A stretch of DNA of 64,000 bases, from NCBI GenBank assembly GCA_963969495.1, contig OZ018328.1, positions 2,657,886 to 2,721,885 on the forward strand. Direction: 5' to 3'. This document shows, piece after piece, positions 10,531 to 24,700 of the stretch. The stretch's first letter is position 1, and each line of letters opens with the position of its first letter. The notes beneath the pieces were generated by a model that worked only from the letters and a program-made list of their open reading frames with translations, was not told the origin of the DNA and searched no databases. The translations under genes were made by a program, and so were the position numbers. The DNA is from Ceratothoa steindachneri (taxonomy: Eukaryota; Arthropoda; Malacostraca; Isopoda; Cymothoidae).

Positions 10531-11455
10531 CGTCTCCTTTAAAAGGCAACTCAACCAAATATAAAAATAATATAAACTCGGGGCTCTCATAAAGGGGGAA
10601 CCCCGCACTATTCTGAGGGGGGAGTCACCCCTGGGAAACTCGTGGAATAACCCCCCTACAGGCATCAATCACAAAACCTTTCAGAGTCTCTCTTGTGTCG
10701 GGGGGAATGGGGGAGAGGGTCCTTTACCCCCCCCAAAGTGTTAGAAAAATGGGAGCCTGTTCCTTCCTCCTCCTCCTTAGGTCTACCTGGCCTGATCATG
10801 GGGACAAGTACCCCCGCCCCCTTAATGGACAATTAAAGATCAACAATTAACAACTAGTGGGGAGAGGAGAGGGGGTTCCTGAAGTGTGACGCCATCCAAT
10901 AACTATAGCAACAGCCGAGAGATGATGTCGCGAGGGGGCGCTCCAATGACTGTAATAATAAATAATATTATTAACCACAATGATGATAATGTCAGTCGCG
11001 GGTCGCTGAAGAGAACTAAATGTGGCCACAGCTATTGTTTATAATAATCCCATGGCCAAGCTGGGGTTCTGCAACTGAACACGGGTAAATCAGACCAAAT
11101 GACCAGGGACAATTTGAAGCCAGCGGGCTCTCAGAGGCTGAGCAGCTCGAGTGGGGGGGGTCCAACATATCTGAGGCCTAAGCAGCGAATCCAAATTTTA
11201 TTTTGAGTTTGTAGGCTGATTGGTTCCTTTGCCCCCTCTTAAGGGTGGTCCATGACAAATCCTGACAGAACCCACCTGGAAAGGGCAGGGGCTAATTCTT
11301 ATAGCACCTCCCTGACGAAGGCTACCAAAGGGGATAAGTCGCCGCAAAGGAAATTCCCCTCTACTATTTTAAATTCACAAATACTAAACAAACAAAATAA
11401 GAAACGGAATAGAGGCAAGAAGGAAACACGCTCAAGCAGCGGGCCTTCCCACGAC
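10531..11455. other. C/G-tract-rich debris, no gene
   Basis: Repeated runs of C or G (including a 13-base C run just upstream near 10310) and no convincing open frame. An 18-base word at 11113-11130, TTTGAAGCCAGCGGGCTC, is identical to ORF1 sequence of the I-type element near 8916, so part of this may be an old fragment of that family. Confidence 0.4.
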
Positions 11456-11760
11456 ACTTTTTTTTTATCAACGACCTGGCGACTAGCCTACTTTGGGCAG
11501 AAGTCGCCGAAAGCCTACTGCTATTCATGATTAAAAAGAAGAAAAGAAAGGAAGATGAAAGCACGCCCCGGGGTCGGGGAGGGAGGCAGACCTTCCCCCG
11601 GTGCAGCAACAGACGGAGATTTTAAAAACATCTTTCCAGAGATCCACCAGTTTCGCCACCAAATGGGGCAGATGCGATTCCTCCTCACTAGAAGTACCCA
11701 ACCTTTAAGCCGAACCAAGCATATTAAGGATACATTTGAGCACCAACTTCTCATTTAAAG
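11456..11760 (-). mobile_element. I-type 3' end fragment
   Basis: A poly-T run at 11459-11467 is followed by CTGGCGACTAGCC and AGTCGCCGAAAGCC, the conserved I-type tail in minus orientation. An A-rich then G-rich 3' UTR stretch with a GGGGTCGGGGAGGGAGGCAG run resembles 57300. It is 5' truncated. Confidence 0.6.
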
Positions 11761-12663
11761 TGCTACACCAAAGGGAGAGCAATTGTCAGTTTAATCCCAT
11801 ATCTGACACTTCCTGCCTCTATCATCTAATATTTATAGCCCTTTCAAAGGGGCGGGGGGCTACTTCCTCCTGGTTGGTCTACACCCGATGGTCAAACCCT
11901 AAACTCAGCTGGCATAGAGGTAGGCCAACTTAAAGAGAAACCCCTGGTTACAGGAGGGGCAGGATTTGAAGATCTGTGCTTTGGGGACTAACCGACGGAC
12001 CCAGGGGGAAGACCGGAGACTTTAGTTAAGGAGAGGTGGCCTCTACCTTTATTAGCCATCGCTATGACAACCAGGATATCAAATTATCAGACAGAAGCCA
12101 ATCAATCCAGAGGCACGACCCGACCCTTTTAGTTGTCCTGGCATTGGCAGTAAAACCAGTATCAGTACAGTATTAGAATGGTCACGGGGGTGGGGGTGGG
12201 GGTGGGGGTGTCAGCACATTATACACTGCTAAAAGAATTAATAGGATGTAATTAATTGTAGTTTAACACCAGGGCCCTCACAGAATTGGTCTCTTGCCCT
12301 CTGCGGATGGTAGGAAAAGTTTAAAAAGGTTCCAAATCCCTTTCTTTGACATGGCGCGAGATATCTGGTCCAAGCATTAATAAAAGATAGGGACAAAGTC
12401 AGAATTAATTGAGAACTCGAAAGAAGACACCGAGTCTCTCGTCTCTGAATGGGAGGCTAAAAATTATCACCACCTCTTCTTTATGAGCATCGGTGTTGCG
12501 ACACTACAGTCCTCAGGTTTCAGTCGCAGCCTAGTTGCTCATGCTACACCTGGCACGAACTAGTGAAGGGAATAATATTGCAGATGTTGGACAATGGCTT
12601 CGGAGGAACTTACGAGACTCCTACTCCTCCCTTTGGGTGGGTGCAACAGTGTCCAAACCATAG
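11761..12663 (-). other. 3' flank and probable 3' UTR of STUB1
   Basis: No other gene is visible. An AATAAA on the minus strand at 12053-12048, about 610 bases after the STUB1 stop, could be its poly(A) signal, but without transcript data this is a guess. The G-rich array at 12184-12212 lies in the interval. Confidence 0.35.
12184..12212 (+). repeat. GGGGGT tandem run, G-quadruplex candidate
   Basis: Four consecutive GGGGGT units after CACG give four G5 runs with single-T loops, a strong intramolecular quadruplex pattern on the plus strand. It may lie in the STUB1 3' UTR as a C-rich tract in the mRNA. Confidence 0.7.
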
Positions 12664-12789
12664 TCAGTAATCAAGCGCCCATTCGTTCTCGGAGAGGAAT
12701 GCATCCACCACCTCTTTCATGGCCAGGTTTGGGATCAGCTGATTAACAGTTAGGTCCGTCCGTGTGATAGGGTCGAAGTGACCCACGCG
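12664..12789 (-). CDS. STUB1: STUB1 exon 6 (U-box end and stop)
   Basis: Encodes 41 residues and [33 protein letters not shown] and the ending SENEWALDY. The acceptor follows a 13-base T run on the minus strand. The C-terminal WxxDY ending is characteristic of CHIP. Confidence 0.95.
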   Translation of the reverse strand, partial: RVGHFDPITRTDLTVNQLIPNLAMKEVVDAFLSENEWALDY

Positions 12790-15700
12790 CTGAAAAAAAA
12801 AAAAAATATCAATCAAAACTAAGGGCTTTTTCTTCCAGTGAGGGAGTAGGGGTTTGTAGAGGATGAAGTTTAGAAGTTTGTAGAAGATGAAGTTTAGAAG
12901 TTTGTAGATGAAGTTTAGAGGTTTGCAGAAGATGAAATTTAGAAATGAGGAAAATTAGTTTTAGAAGTGTGTAGAAGATGAAGTTTAGAAGTGTGTGTAT
13001 GTATTGTGGGTTGATGTAATATCTTACCCCTGTAATTTAAAGCAAAAACCAACTCTCGCTAAACTTTTTAAAGAATGAAGATGGATGAAGTGAAAAGAGG
13101 TGGAAGATATATGACCACAGATGCTTCTACAAGCATTGGGGATGGGAAAATACACAATCCTCCAGATGTCATCCGCAGCAAGGTTGCCTATGCTACACAA
13201 CTTTTTAAAGTGAAGAAATTGGATACGGAGGAAGGAATGCTGCAATAAACTCACCATGAAAATTAATACTGCGGAGGTGAGTGGACAACAGTACGGTAAA
13301 TGACACTACCACTAAGAAATGGGGAGGAGCCTCTGAGACACCTCCATCACAGAGGTGGAGATGCCAGAGGGTGGCTCTGAAGATGGCTGGAGAGGATCTT
13401 CTACACCGGAAGAAGTGTCGCAGAATATCTTATCTAGCCCAGCACCGGGGCCGGGTGAAGTTTTGGGTGTTAGGATGTAATCAGAAATTGTCCCCCAGCT
13501 TGGACGCCAATATGCAAACATTTCAGAGACATGGCCCAAGTGTTAATATGTGGTGGAGTAATAATGGCGGCCAATTGTACGCTGCGCGCTGTTCATTTGT
13601 TCATGGCGTGGCGTCATAGCCGTGCGGCCGGAGACTGACGTCACCGCCGGTGGTGTAATGGTGGCCGAGAGCCCGCTCCGCTGCAGTCGTCGTTCAGGGG
13701 TAAGCGGGCGCTGACCTTTTTAACACAAAGGTCAATAGAAAAAGGGGGGTGGGTATATCCTGCATCCAGCCACTCCCACATGAGGTTTGGGGTCTTTTCA
13801 GGTCTCCACCACAGGTGCATTCAGGGTTGGTGTTCGCACCAGTGCAACCACACCCATCAGTGGACCGAGGGATCCCCAAATGAGCAGGCAGGGAAAAAGG
13901 GTGGATTTCCTTCCTAGCTCCTCCTAATCCACAGGGCAACAGCCAATATCTGTTATGGCAGACCCAAACTTCTCCTTGGCTTGGCAGCCCATAAGGCAGT
14001 AAATCTGCCCCCCCCCCCCCCACCATAAGCCTGATACAACCCACAGCGCCAGGGAGGTGGTCAGCAAGCGACAGGGTTATTGGGGGCCAAATTTATCCTC
14101 CCATTAATCACAGCACAGCACTCAAGTTCTGGTCACTCACCCCTTGACATGGCATGAGGTAGCTGGTCAGGGTCTTAAGCCCAGACACACAGGGTTGAGG
14201 GGACAAAGGAATGAGGGGAAAGTGCCCCGCCAACAACTTGCTCAGTCCAATTCAACCCAATGATGGGCTCCCTTAATTTATACTCATTTCAGTTTGTGGA
14301 AGAACAGTTCCTGCTGGTACCAGGTGCTGGTACGCATAAGGAAGAGGGAAGAGTCAGAGTAAAAGAACAAACAACCCCCCCCAAAAAAAAAACCACCCTA
14401 TCCCAATGAGATAGTAAGAAATACATACACCCAACACCACCTTCCCCCGGCCCCGTCAGTGTGTTCAACTCCACCCTAATTAACACTAGGCCTGGAAGCT
14501 CCCCCAAGTAACAAGTGAAACAGGCTTATGCAGGGTACCTCCCTGTGCGGAGCTGCGACAACAGAAAAACACTTTCACGCAAACCTCCATGTCTCTTTTC
14601 TCCCCAAGGAGCTGCTATTACCATCACTCGCAAGCTGAAGACCAGGAGCACATTTCAAACATCCATCTCAATCACCTTGGCCCCACTACCATCTTTGCAT
14701 TCAAACATCTTCAACTACTCTAGTTACGCATCCTTCATTCATCTGGAAATATGCTTCCCTCACGTACCAGGTGTAACACTCTACACAGAATTACCCCCAC
14801 CCCCCCAAGAGACTTATAAAGTGGCGAAAAAAAGGGATAAAATGGAAATGTCTAGGAATAAAGCACAGGTAGACTCAACTTCGGGTTTGAGTGCCCAGAG
14901 CACTTAGGGAAGGAATACCACTCTCTCAAGTACCAGGTACAAGTTTACATGAGGCATCCTATTGCAGGGTCTGTCAGGATTTGACAGAAGAGAACCCACG
15001 GAGTACAAAGGGGTGGGTGGTGGGGCATTGATGTGCACCGCCCTGACTGTAGAGAAGCAGTTGATAATGCCCTCTTTAGAAAAGAGGGGGGAAAACTCTA
15101 AGGGTACGAGGAGAGGGGAGGCCAGAGGGAGATGGGGTTGCCTTTGTAAGAGGGAGGGGTGCTTACCTGGAGGTGCTCTTCAATATCCTTGCGATCATAG
15201 GTGATCCCACTGGGCGTAACAATGGGGTCCCGCAGGATCTCAAAGCTGATCTTGCCGCACAGGTAGTCAGGCACATCTCGCTTCTGGAGGGAGAGGAAGA
15301 GGGAGGGGGTGAGGGGAGTTGATCCCTTCCCAAGGGGTTCACAACCACGATTCTCACAGTTTCAGGCAAGATCCAAACCGAGAATCACTACAGCCAAACT
15401 AGGCCTTCTCCTCTAGTCCCAGTATGGCTTGACTTGGTGTGACGTGAAGTTTCCACTCTGCCGGGACTGGGTCCAAGCTAAAAACCTTCCACACACCTTC
15501 ACTTTGCTCCAACCCAGGCACGTCTATAAGAAGATAAAAAAAAAAAAAAAATCTGCCGAAGGCTAAGCGATCAATAGCCTTTCGCATGGATACCCCACCC
15601 CCAATGATTGTTACTTTTTCTCAAGCCTGTCCCTGGGCACCATGCCCTCATACTCAGGTGTTGTAGGTGGCGCTTCTCACTATTTCTATCCCCCCCGCCC

Positions 15701-18700
15701 CGCTCTCAGAAATGCCAACAATGGTTTAAACCCAGGGGTAAATGGCCTAAACATACTCACTATTCTTCTCTCTTCGAGTTTGCTGAACATATTATTGACT
15801 TCAGTCACAAAGTGATCCTGAAAAGGAGAAGTTTAGAATCAAACAAGGTAGCAACCACCACTCAGAAAATGCTAAACAACTACAACATAATTGATGCATC
15901 TCAAACTGAGTCACTTCACGGCTGCCACAGAAATAAGAACTGGACTTTCACTTCAGGTCTCATTGCCATCACGCACACACAAACTCTTTTGCACGCCGTA
16001 TTCTGCTTTGTTTGGGGGTCTATATTTCATCTCTCACTGGATCACAAGACTACCAGTGGAGAGGAACCTAGCAGTCATCATAAACTTGATTAGTAAGCTG
16101 TACATAGACAGTGGGTTCAGCCATCCACATTGGTAGATGCAAGCTGTCCATAACAAACATTCTGGGAAGAATTTATTTTTTTTTAGGACCATCTTGTGAC
16201 TGCCTGCCAGGGCATAAGTGGCTGTAATCATTTTACAGCCTGATGCTAGGCTAGATTAAAAAAACACAAGAAACATATGCAAAAGACCAAAAACCAAAGC
16301 AAACATCTAGGAGGAGTGATTCCGTAAGGGGGTGAAGATGCTGGAGAAAGTTGTAACAGGTATTGCCTAGGCCCAGGGACGTGTGAGTGCAAGGAGAAAG
16401 TGCGCTGATCACATCTCAACAATAGTGAACAGACTCCTGTCTACCAGGTGAGAAATACAGACCTTCAACCTACAGTCTGGGCTTGATACATCTAAACTCA
16501 GCCAGGTAGTCAGACATCAATGTGTCTAACATCGGCCAAAAAAAAAGAAAAGAAAAGAAAAAGCCCAATATATTGACGACATTGGCGGGATCGCAGACGA
16601 TAAAACCATTCATCTCAATACCAGGGGTAGAGTGACCAGCAACTGAACGCTGATTTTGTTAATACTCTTCTACACCTCAGCTGAAGAAGAGGTGGAAGAC
16701 AAGGAAGACACACAGACGCTCCAGGAGTCAATGTGTGTGATGTAAAGTTCCCTATTAAATGGCTCTAGTTCAATTTCTATCAATATTGTTTGGATGGGGT
16801 GGATTCTGGTGGAACTGCACACAAACCTTTTTATAGGCCGCCACCACCACACAGGTGCAATCAGCATTCCACCAGGGATCTGATGGATGGCCTGCTCCAA
16901 GTATAGGGAATGCGAACTCTGCAGCCTCAAGCCCTAAACAGGCAAAGTAATGTATAGGCACATCAATATCTCCAATTTGATCACTAGTGAAGGATGGATG
17001 CCTCATGGAACTTTGACCTGTCGGCCCTTGCAACATTGCATGAAAAAGATGGCAAAGGGTCACATGTTTCAAGACAATGGAAAGTGGCCCTACCATGTAG
17101 GTCATATAAAACGAGCACTTGAAATCGGGGACACAGTCTGCACACAACTGAATCAGTTTGAATGTGGTAGGACATAACCTGACCTTGAGGGTTGCTTACT
17201 CTATTACCCAATAGATGGCCTTGACGGCTGCTCACTATCACCCAATAGAGGGTGGGGTGTCTGGCATTAAAGTCATCTAAAACTAGAAATGATGTAAGAA
17301 AGATCTGAAAAGTGAGCCAATGAAGGCGACTCATCTGGTGGAATATAAATCAAGCAAAAAGTATAAAACCTATCTGTAAGATGAACACGGGCTGCAACTA
17401 CTTGAAGAATTATCCGCAGAGCTTAAGGTATCAAAAAGTGGTTAGTGCTGACCAGGAGTGAAACACCACCACAAGCAGGGGGGTGGGAGAGTTAAAAACA
17501 GTGAAATAAAGAAACTTGAGGAAAGGATGGTTTCCTGCAAGCAAAAGAAGGTGCAATTTCAGGTACTAAAGAGGAACATTTTTCCCATTTGGGAAGAATC
17601 TCCTGACAGTTCCATTGAAGAATTACTGCATTCACTCAGACCAGTGATAGACACCATGGCTGAAATAAGTGTATATTTCACCAAACTCCATTACCCAACC
17701 CAACTTGTAAAATCATTAAGTTGAGTGAAAGATAACATGCAAGCCCTGGGATTATCAACCCCCTTTATAAAAATTGGGGGGGGGGTCTATTGTGGGTTAA
17801 ACACAGGATGCTATGATTAGAATCTGATTCTTTGTCACCCACCCATGTTTGACGTTATCACTCTTGTTCAATCCCCAGCTAGATCCCCGGATAGTGTACA
17901 TTAACCCAACATATTCCACATTTGCCTTCATTTGGTAAGAGGCCACCTTATTCAAACAAAACACAAACTCATTATTTCTTAGTAGGCTTCAGTGTTATAA
18001 GAGTAGAGAACAGTTTTTTTTCAGCCGTATTTATTCCATTTCCTCCTCATAACCTACAGCAACACTCATGCAGTTAATACTTATGATGTTAAAAAAATGT
18101 ATCTGAGTTATGCAGCAAGTGTAAAATGAAGGCCGACTATAATGAATAAAGAACAAAAAAAAAGCAAGGTAAAAAAGTGAGAAATGTACATATGGGAGAA
18201 AATCAAACTTACACAATTCTTCTCAATTGTAATAATTTCATCTTGAATCAGTTCTTCATCCCCTGTATGTTCCTTCATTATTGTTTCTATCTGTCTATCT
18301 TTGTCCTCAAGTAACAGTCGATTCAAATGAGTCTGCCAAAAAAAAAAAAGTCGCAAGAATTCAGACCACAGAGATTGGTTGATTGTTGAAAGAAGAAAGG
18401 GCAGACCAGACATGTGTCACAACTTTATACAACATTTTAATTACCCAAGGATTTTGATACAATGAATCAACCTCCACTTTCCCCTGAACCCTTTCAGGAC
18501 GGGATGAGAAGGAAAGTTTTGGAGGGCCCTCCATTCTATTGCTATTCTTCGTATCATTCAGTTGCCTAGGTTCTATAATAGCGCTTTATTCTACACATGG
18601 TCTATTATACTCGGTTGAAACACTTCATTCTACTATTGTTGGTTCAGTAGTTGTGACCCCAATCTAAACACTTTATTGGCGACTATCCCAGTGGTGTTAA

Positions 18701-21700
18701 ATTTTGTGGGGACTAACTTGCATTTAGGAGAGTGTATTGAATGTAAATATCAATATAAAACAATCCAGCAATGAAAGGTGTATATATAACCAAGTATAAA
18801 TATAAGGTTAAATAAATTGAGAGTATATATATGTAATTATGCGTAAATATAAGATTAAAGAAATTGAGTGCCTCCTCTTCCTGTACAGGCTTTCTAATAT
18901 CGGTGCAGTTGTGGAGTGGGAATAAAAAATTCCTACCACATCAATTAAGCAGGGATAAGGCAACTCAAATTGTCTCTCCATCTAGTGACTAACCATGCCC
19001 AATGTAGGTTAACTTTACTAAAAGCGGAAGTGGCTAAAAGCAGAATGCAAGTCATTTGACCACTACTAATATGTTACACTATCCATCCTCAGCTCATGTA
19101 TGAGAACCCTTGCACTGAAGAGGTCCTCCACCTAAGAAATTCCCATAAAGAGCAGAAAGACAATCACTGCTGACTCCTAAGGCACCAGGGGCTAGAGATT
19201 CTGGGGCGGGGGGAAGGGGGACACCAACAGCGGTGGGAACACTCCCTGAACCCAATGGTGGGTGACACCCATTCTGCATCTGGGGTATGTGGGGCATTTT
19301 GCGCTTATATTTTTGGAGGAGTCAAAGGGCATGATCTTAACCCCCAGGTGGGTCCATAAGTGCCTCCCCAGGTGAGGATGGGGATTTTATGCTTGCACAG
19401 ATGGTTTGGGGATACGAGAGGGTGTTGGGCCTTATCTTCGTCTTGATTACATCAGATGGGGGCAAGAAGGGGCCAGTACTTTGGGGTTTCTGTTGTACCT
19501 TTATAGCACACATCTGGCAACTACCACTAAGGGCATAAGTCGCGGTAACTAATTTTACCTGCTTATTATTATGCATTAAAACAAAACAAATAAAGAAAAA
19601 AAAAATCAAAACAAAAAGGCAAGGAAAGGAAGAAGAGGCATGTTCCAGTGTTGGAACAAAGATCCCCAGACAACAACAATGTGCAGAACTGTCGAGGTGA
19701 ATGAAGTTTTCACAGTACGGTGGAGGGGAGGAGCATTCCTCAGATGGCAGTATGGGTGTAGCCTTTCCAAAGATAACATAAAACAACCTGAAGCTGCAAA
19801 GACATTGAGAGGATAGTTCACAGGAGCTGCCAAGTGTAGGCCATGAATGGTCTTTTGCAGTCTCCTTCTTTTCTTATGTTCTTATGTTCTTATGGGAACA
19901 GTCACAGCATGATCGCACACAACTGTAATCTCCCACATTCTTTGCCAGGCAGCTCAGAGGCTTGAATTTATTCCACCCATGTAGTTAGTCAATGTGAGGA
20001 AGACTATAAATTAGTCAATATAGATTATAAATAACAAATGACCAAGAACTGATGCTTAAGGAAAACTACTAGTGACCAAAAATGCCCAGTGGAAGATGTA
20101 TAACTACAGATTCACATGAGTGAATTGAGGCAGAATGTGTGAAAGATGGCCTAATTCCCCAAAGATCAATGGTAGATGCACAGCTACCCTGACACAACCT
20201 TGCTCCACAATGCAGTTCTTTTGAGGGGACAAGTGCATCCAAATTAATGTTTATTATTTAAAACTGAAGTCCCCACCCCCCTGGTAGCCCAAATAACACT
20301 AGGAAGTCTTTACCTGTAACTCAATTTCCTGCGAAATTCTTATCTCTTCTGCCACATTGAACCTCTTCTTGCGTGCCACTCTAATTAAACATGCAATGTC
20401 ATCACCATAATTTACTTTCTGTTCTTTTGCAAGATTCTGGGCGCGTTGCAGATGCTTGATGCTTTCATCATAGCTATCAATTTCAAGCAAGGCATGACCC
20501 AAGAAGAAGTGAGCCTTCACTAACATTGGTTCTATCTCAAGCGCTGTTCGGCAGTCATGGCAAACTAGGTCCCACTTCTTGAGTTTCAGGTTGCACAGGG
20601 CCCGGTTTGTGTAGTATATGGCAACAGTTGGCTTTCGTACCTGCAAAGATAAAATAAATGTGTAGGGATTTTTATTATACCTCTGTCCTCATTTGAGATC
20701 TCTTTTCTTTGTCATAGGGGCACCTGCTAATTAGTGTAGCAGGCTCTGTGAAGGAAACCCAAATTGGAACTCCATCCAGCAACTTACCCAAAGTGGCATA
20801 ACCACACCGTAATCAAAGGGGTTGTTTCCAGTCAACTAGACAATAGCCCTACCTAGAAATAATGAGCATAGTGCCCTTATATGTAAATGATACAAATATA
20901 TCATAAGTAAATGATATAAATTGGGAATTGGGGAGGCAGGGAATATGAAGGGCATTTTAAATGCAGTATAATGGAAAATAGTTTTTAAAGGTTCTATCTC
21001 ACATCTTCAGTCCATCTGATTTGGTTGTTGCAATTTCATAAAATGAGGAAGATTAAAAAAGTAATCATTACAAATCAACTAAGAATAAGAATATATTAAA
21101 GCTGAAAATTATGAACAAACATTATTAAAATGTCTGATATTAAAATATTCAAATAAAATATAAAGAATATTCAAAAATAAAAATGACAAGTTATATTAAA
21201 CAAAATTTTAATGAGAAATATTAAAAATAAAGTTAAAAGATAACAGAATTGAAAGGGGTTTAAATAATAAAAAAAAGAGTATTAAATAGAAAAAATCAAA
21301 GTATCTATCATGTTGAAAACACTAATGAAGAAAAAAAACTATATTATTAAAGTATAATGTAGCTTACAAGTGAAATCATGAAGTGAAGAAAAATGGGATA
21401 GTTTTGAAGAAAGAAAGGTTTTGATTGGAGGTTGTTGACAGAGGTAGTTATAAATAGGAAACGAAAAAGGGAAACAGTTTTATCAAGATTAAGTGTAGGA
21501 GATTTGGTCTTTATGAGTAGGGATTCCAAAATTCTTAGACTATATTCAACCTTATTGCAGCCAATTATTTTAAAATTATCAATATAACCGTCTTACATGA
21601 TTTCTAATAACAGAAGTCTACTTCCTAGATAATTTTATTCCTGTGTGATGACCAGAACCTCTCTTTCAATGGATGAACCACATTCCCAATTTATAGGTTC

Positions 21701-24700
21701 TTTGCAAACAAAATCAAATAGCACTTAAAAATTTATGATGAATATTGAATTGTATAGCAATCTTCAAGGAGCAGCCAGGTAGCCAATATATGGCAACAGT
21801 TGGCTTTCGTACCTGGCTTTGTTCAGTTGGCTGTCTGGCTTTGTTCTGGAAGGTCGTCTTACAAGAAGCTCCTGATTCTCATTGCAAGATTGGGATATAA
21901 TATTGATTTGGGTGTGTAGTTTTTCTTGTATTTATTTAATACATCAATCACTGTGTAATAAATACATTAGTGATTAATACTTTTGGGGAAGATAAATGAC
22001 AGCAATCCTGAGCAAGAATTTTTTGGGTGAGTGTTAACTTTGTCCTTAGTAAATTTCTGAGAGTATGGCTGTTTGTATAGATGGTGAGAGCATGCCGTTT
22101 GAAAGTAGTGTGTATGTGGTATGTGATGCATGTGGAGTTGAAAGGAGAGTGAATGTAACTGAAAGCTGCATGTTTTTTCTGGAACGGGAGGTTAGGAGGT
22201 TGAGTGGGGAATGTAAGAGGTTGAATGATTTGGTGTTTGAGGTGAGAAGAGATGCAAGTGTGCGATTGAAGGCTGAGATTAGTGCTAAGAGGGTGGAAGA
22301 TAGGGCTAGGACTGGAAACCGGGTGGAAGTTGTGAGTGATGATGAATGGTGGGTGAAAATGGATAGGATAGATAAGTTAGGACAGATTAGGTGTTTGAAA
22401 AGGAAGGACATAGAACCTGTTAGGTTGACTAACAGATTCAATGTCCTGAGAGAGGAAGAGTGTGAAAGTGATTTGCCTGGTGTGATTGTGGATGAAAGCA
22501 GGATGGGTGGTAGTGTGACAGAGCAGGAGGGAGGGTAATGTTAGGCCAAGACAGAATAGGAGAATGACTGAGGTGCTAGTGATGGGTGACTCTCAGATTA
22601 GGTATTTAGATAGGAAGTTGAGTGATAGCAAGTGGGAGGGAATGAGAGTTTGTCTGCTGGGTGCTGGTGTAAGTGATGTTTGTGAGAGGTATGATAGGCT
22701 GGTTTCTGGGTGTGAGAGGGATGCAGTTGTGATTACGCATGTGGGAGTGAATGATGTAAAGAAGGAGGGTACATATGAGTTACGTAAGCAGTATAAAAGG
22801 TTAGTTGAAAGGATGAGTAAAAGCAGGGTAAAAGGTGTTGTTTCTGGTGTGCTTCCGAGATTGGATGTGGGGGTAGAATGGTTGTCACGTGCAATTGGAT
22901 GGGCTCCATCTTAGTGGGCAGGTGTTGAGGTTCTATGGGAGGAACTGGATAGTGTGATTAGGTCCTTACGGGTGGGAAACTAGAAGCTGTTAGAGGTAAG
23001 GGAATAACAGGAATAGAGGGCAGGTGTAGGAAATGGAAGGGATGCAGAGATAGAGGAATAGCTAGAGGGGAGGGCATACTGATGCATTATAGGGGGACTA
23101 ATGCAAAAGTGAATGAGCAGATAACTAGGAATAAAAAAGCACGATGCAATGAAGATGGGAATAATAAAAAAAACTTAAAAATATACTACACAAATGGTCA
23201 GAGTATAAGGAATAAGATAGATCTCTTAAGAGCGTTAGCGAGTGAAGAGAATTTTGATATAATTGCGATAACAGAGTCATGGCTTGATTTGGCAGGTAAT
23301 CACTTTAAACCTGAGGTTGAGATTGAGGGCTTTAACATGTTCCATACAGATAGGAATAGGAAGAGAGGAGGAGGGGTTATTATTTATATTAAAGATAATC
23401 TCCAGTGTTGTGTAAACAGTACAATTAAATTAGATGATAACACAGAGTCATTATGGCTAAATGTAAAGGAAGTTAAAAACAAGCTTGTCATAGGATTATT
23501 ATACAGACCACCAAATCTTAGTAAGGAAGCTTCAAATCTTCTGTGGCAGGAGATAGAACGGGCATGTAGAAGTAAGCATGTGTTTATAATGGGCGATTTT
23601 AATTACAGAAATATAGACTGGGAAGCTCTTGTGGGTGATCAGGAGGCTGAGGAATTTTTTAATGTTGTCCAAGATAATTTTCTGAGGCAGATTATTAACG
23701 AACCCACTAGAGGTAATAATACACTGGATTTAGTTCTGACAAATAGGGAAGAAGTTATCAAGGATACTGAGATTGGAGGAAATTTGGGTAATAGTGACCA
23801 TTGTGAAATTAGATTCAAGATGAAATGGAATGGTATTGATAGTAGCATGAACAATGTTAAAATTCCTGACTTTAGAAGAGCAAATTATAATGGGCTAAGG
23901 ACTTACCTGGAGGCAGTTGTACAGAAACCAGGCAATGAAATCAAATCAGGAATAGATTCAATGATATCAATTAGTGGAGACAATAATCACCAGGAGAAAG
24001 AGATTATAATTGAAGAGGAGTATGAAAGAATAATTGAGCAATTAATTACAGGTCAGATGATTAACATTCCATATAAGGAGATTAGGACTAAAAATAATGA
24101 CCCAAAATGGATGACAGATAAAATTAAGCATTATATTGGCATTAAAAAGGGCATTTATAGGAAAATAAAAAATGGACAGGATCACTTAAGGCAGAGATAT
24201 AATGAACTAGCAAGAGATGTTAAAAAGTTAATTAGAGAAGCAAGGAGAAATTATGAAATTAAAGTGGCAAATAGGGTAAAGGAAGATCCTAAAAGTTTTT
24301 AGCAATTATACAAAACTAAGGTTAGAGATAAAATAGGCCCACTTATAGATTCCAATGGAGAATTAGTGAGTGATAGGGACTCAATGGCTGGAATGCTAAA
24401 TGACTTTTATCTCTCAGTATTTACACAGGAGGATACTCTAAATATACCCGAGGTGTCAATGATCTTTCGGGGTAATGATGAAGAGAAATTAAAGGATATC
24501 TTGATCACAAAGGAGATAGTGACAAAGGAAATTGATAAAATCAAAAGTAGTAAAGCACCCGGTCCTGATGAGGTCTTTCCTAGAATTTTGAAAGAATGTA
24601 AGGATGTGTTGAGTGAGCCCTTAACATGCATCTTTAGAAAATCATTGGAGAGTGGCATTGTGCCAGTGGCATGGAAGAAAGCCAATGTGATACCTATATT

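Noticed and set aside
13281..13619. 112-codon plus-strand frame in STUB1 intron 5
   Set aside because: No recognisable domain, no support for splicing, composition like the surrounding intron.
17458..17724. 88-codon plus-strand frame in STUB1 intron 3
   Set aside because: Protein-like in composition but without family motif or exon signals; antisense within an intron. Not enough support.
22046..22441. 131-codon minus-strand frame
   Set aside because: Shadow of the CR1 ORF1 on the plus strand.
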